6,490 bases of DNA, taken from Bacteroidales bacterium UBA5235 (lineage in GTDB: Bacteria > Bacteroidota > Bacteroidia > Bacteroidales > VadinHA17). Location: NCBI GenBank assembly GCA_002409145.1, contig DHUL01000082.1, positions 1 to 6,490 of the forward strand, read 5' to 3'. The position numbers and the translations under genes are program-made. The notes beneath the pieces are model-generated. The model had not been told where the DNA came from and made no database searches. It was given only the letters and a program-made list of their open reading frames with translations. The stretch's first letter is position 1. Each line of letters opens with the position of its first letter. Below, piece by piece: positions 5,434 to 6,490 of this stretch.

Positions 5434-6447
5434 ATGAACAACATTAAGATTGCATTCTTTGACGCCAAGCCTTACGATATTGAAATATTCAATGAACTGA
5501 ACCTTGAGTACGGATTCACGATAAAATATTTCAAGTTTCACCTGACACCTGACAATGTGGTGCTGGCACAGGGATATGATGCGGTTATAATCTTCGTGAA
5601 CGATACCGTTGATGCTTCCATGATCATGAAGCTGAAGGAGTACGGGGTGAAGCTGATAGCACTTCGATCAGCCGGGTTCAACAACGTTGACCTGAAGGCA
5701 GCCCTCAACAACATCAGGGTAGTGCGGGTACCTGCATACTCTCCCCATGCGATCGCCGAGCACACAGTGGCTCTTATGCTGACACTTAACCGCAAGGTTC
5801 ACAGGGCTTACTTCCGCACACGCGATACAAACTTCGCTCTGCATGGACTGATGGGATTCGACATGTACGGTAAAACGGCAGGGGTGATCGGAACCGGAAG
5901 AATCGGGAAGGTGCTTGTGAATATTCTGCGCGGCTTCAGCATGGAAGTGCTTCTGAATGACAATTACCCGGACGAAAAGTTCGCTGCTGAGACAGGCAGC
6001 AGGTACGCCCCTCTGTCAGAGCTTTACCAGAAGTCTGATATTATCTCTCTTAATTGTCCGCTGACGCGGGAAACAGAATACATGATCAACTCGTCATCCA
6101 TTGCCATGATGAAAAGAGGGGTGATGCTCATCAATACCGGCCGTGGAAAGTTGATACGTACCCCGGATCTCATCGAAGGACTCAAGACCGGACAGATAGG
6201 CTCAGCAGGCCTCGATGTCTATGAGGAGGAGAGCCAGTTCTTCTTCGAGGATCTTTCTGACAGGGTTCTCGGTGATGATGTCCTCGCCAGGCTGCTTACC
6301 TTCAACAATGTGATAATAACATCGCACCAGGGATTCTTCACCCGTGAGGCCATCCATAACATCGCAGAGATGACTCTCAAAAACATTGATGATTATTTTG
6401 CCGGTCGGAAACTTGAGAACGAGGTCTGCTTTAACTGCAGCAATTGA
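5434..6447 (+). CDS. ldhA: D-lactate dehydrogenase (fermentative, NAD-dependent)
   Basis: The 337-residue cytoplasmic enzyme reduces pyruvate to D-lactate with NADH, recycling NAD+ during fermentation. It belongs to the D-2-hydroxyacid dehydrogenase family and closely follows Escherichia coli LdhA in length and sequence, for example 'LIALRSAGFNNVDL', 'VVRVPAYSPHAIAEH', 'LTLNRKVHRAYFRTRD' and 'MYGKTAGVIGTGRIG'. The NAD-binding glycine motif is GTGRIG (153-158). The catalytic set is Arg237 in 'NTGRG', Glu266 in 'DVYEEES' and His298 in 'TSHQG'. The substrate-domain motif around Arg78-Asn83 is also kept. 'FFFEDLSDRVLGDDVLARL' (269-287) is typical of the LdhA branch rather than of phosphoglycerate or formate dehydrogenases. 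The ATG at 5434 aligns with the family N terminus. It follows an AT-rich leader without a Shine-Dalgarno site. The gene stands alone and is divergent from GH5. The palindrome at 5403-5424 suggests redox control by Rex. Confidence 0.93.
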   Translation: MNNIKIAFFDAKPYDIEIFNELNLEYGFTIKYFKFHLTPDNVVLAQGYDAVIIFVNDTVDASMIMKLKEYGVKLIALRSAGFNNVDLKAALNNIRVVRVPAYSPHAIAEHTVALMLTLNRKVHRAYFRTRDTNFALHGLMGFDMYGKTAGVIGTGRIGKVLVNILRGFSMEVLLNDNYPDEKFAAETGSRYAPLSELYQKSDIISLNCPLTRETEYMINSSSIAMMKRGVMLINTGRGKLIRTPDLIEGLKTGQIGSAGLDVYEEESQFFFEDLSDRVLGDDVLARLLTFNNVIITSHQGFFTREAIHNIAEMTLKNIDDYFAGRKLENEVCFNCSN

Positions 6448-6453
6448 AGTCTG

Positions 6454-6471
6454 ATCCGCCAACTGGCGGAT
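6454..6471 (+). terminator. GC-rich hairpin just after ldhA
   Basis: ATCCGCCA (6454-6461) and TGGCGGAT (6464-6471) form a near-complete palindrome. In RNA this would be a 7-bp stem with an AACT loop, starting six bases after the ldhA stop. No U-run follows within the window, so it may act as an mRNA-end stem or as part of a dispersed palindromic repeat rather than a classic intrinsic terminator. Confidence 0.42.
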
Positions 6472-6474
6472 GAG

Positions 6475-6490
6475 AGTCTGAGGGTCTGAG
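6475..6490 (+). repeat. Start of an 8-bp tandem repeat (AGTCTGAG/GGTCTGAG), cut by the window end
   Basis: AGTCTGAG (6475-6482) is followed directly by GGTCTGAG (6483-6490). A further GTCTGA lies before the hairpin at 6449-6454. Two units are visible and the array may continue past 6490. It is intergenic and its role is unknown. Confidence 0.45.

Noticed and set aside
6202..6462. Minus-strand 86-codon frame opposite the ldhA end
   Set aside because: It is antisense to conserved LdhA residues and starts inside the downstream hairpin.

Overview
The window looks like chromosomal DNA of a Bacteroidota member, probably Bacteroidales or Marinilabiliales. The signs are start codons without Shine-Dalgarno sequences, -7 boxes close to the Bacteroidota TAnnTTTG form, signal peptides with Gln just after the predicted cleavage site, a twin-Arg 'RRKFI' leader on an aldo/keto reductase, and an FtsX/MacB-type permease relic ending in the typical 'NPVEALKYE'. 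The lineage is inferred from these features; no marker gene is present.

Layout. Positions 1-143 are the end of an IS21-type insertion sequence, with 24-bp terminal repeats. It abuts the broken 3' part of an ABC-transporter permease gene (144-686), which has lost its 5' end and an internal stretch and is frameshifted. After a strong hairpin (736-767), a minus-strand gene (803-1717) encodes a cysteine-rich lipoprotein of unknown function. A gene-free stretch of 547 bp (1718-2264) holds two divergent candidate promoters and a structured leader. A two-gene plus-strand unit follows: an exported creatininase-family amidohydrolase (2265-3152) and, one base later, a Tat-type aldo/keto reductase (3154-4107). 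A minus-strand GH5 glycosidase (4223-5287) is convergent with that unit. It is divergent from a plus-strand D-lactate dehydrogenase, ldhA (5434-6447). The window ends in a hairpin and the start of a short tandem repeat.

How the genes fit together. There is no single pathway. The creatininase/reductase pair is clearly co-translated and both products appear to be exported, so they may act on the same periplasmic compound. The GH5 enzyme would cut beta-glucans or mannans, and LdhA would regenerate NAD+ by reducing pyruvate to D-lactate. The clearest regulatory signal is a perfect 22-bp palindrome just before ldhA. It contains TTGTTA-N6-TAACAA, the form of operator bound by the NADH-sensing repressor Rex, which fits control of a fermentative dehydrogenase.

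I found no CRISPR array, tRNA, rRNA or defence system, and no convincing new multi-gene system. The points most worth following are the Rex-type operator, the exported creatininase/AKR pair, the unusual lipoprotein, and the IS end that reads in frame into the permease relic.
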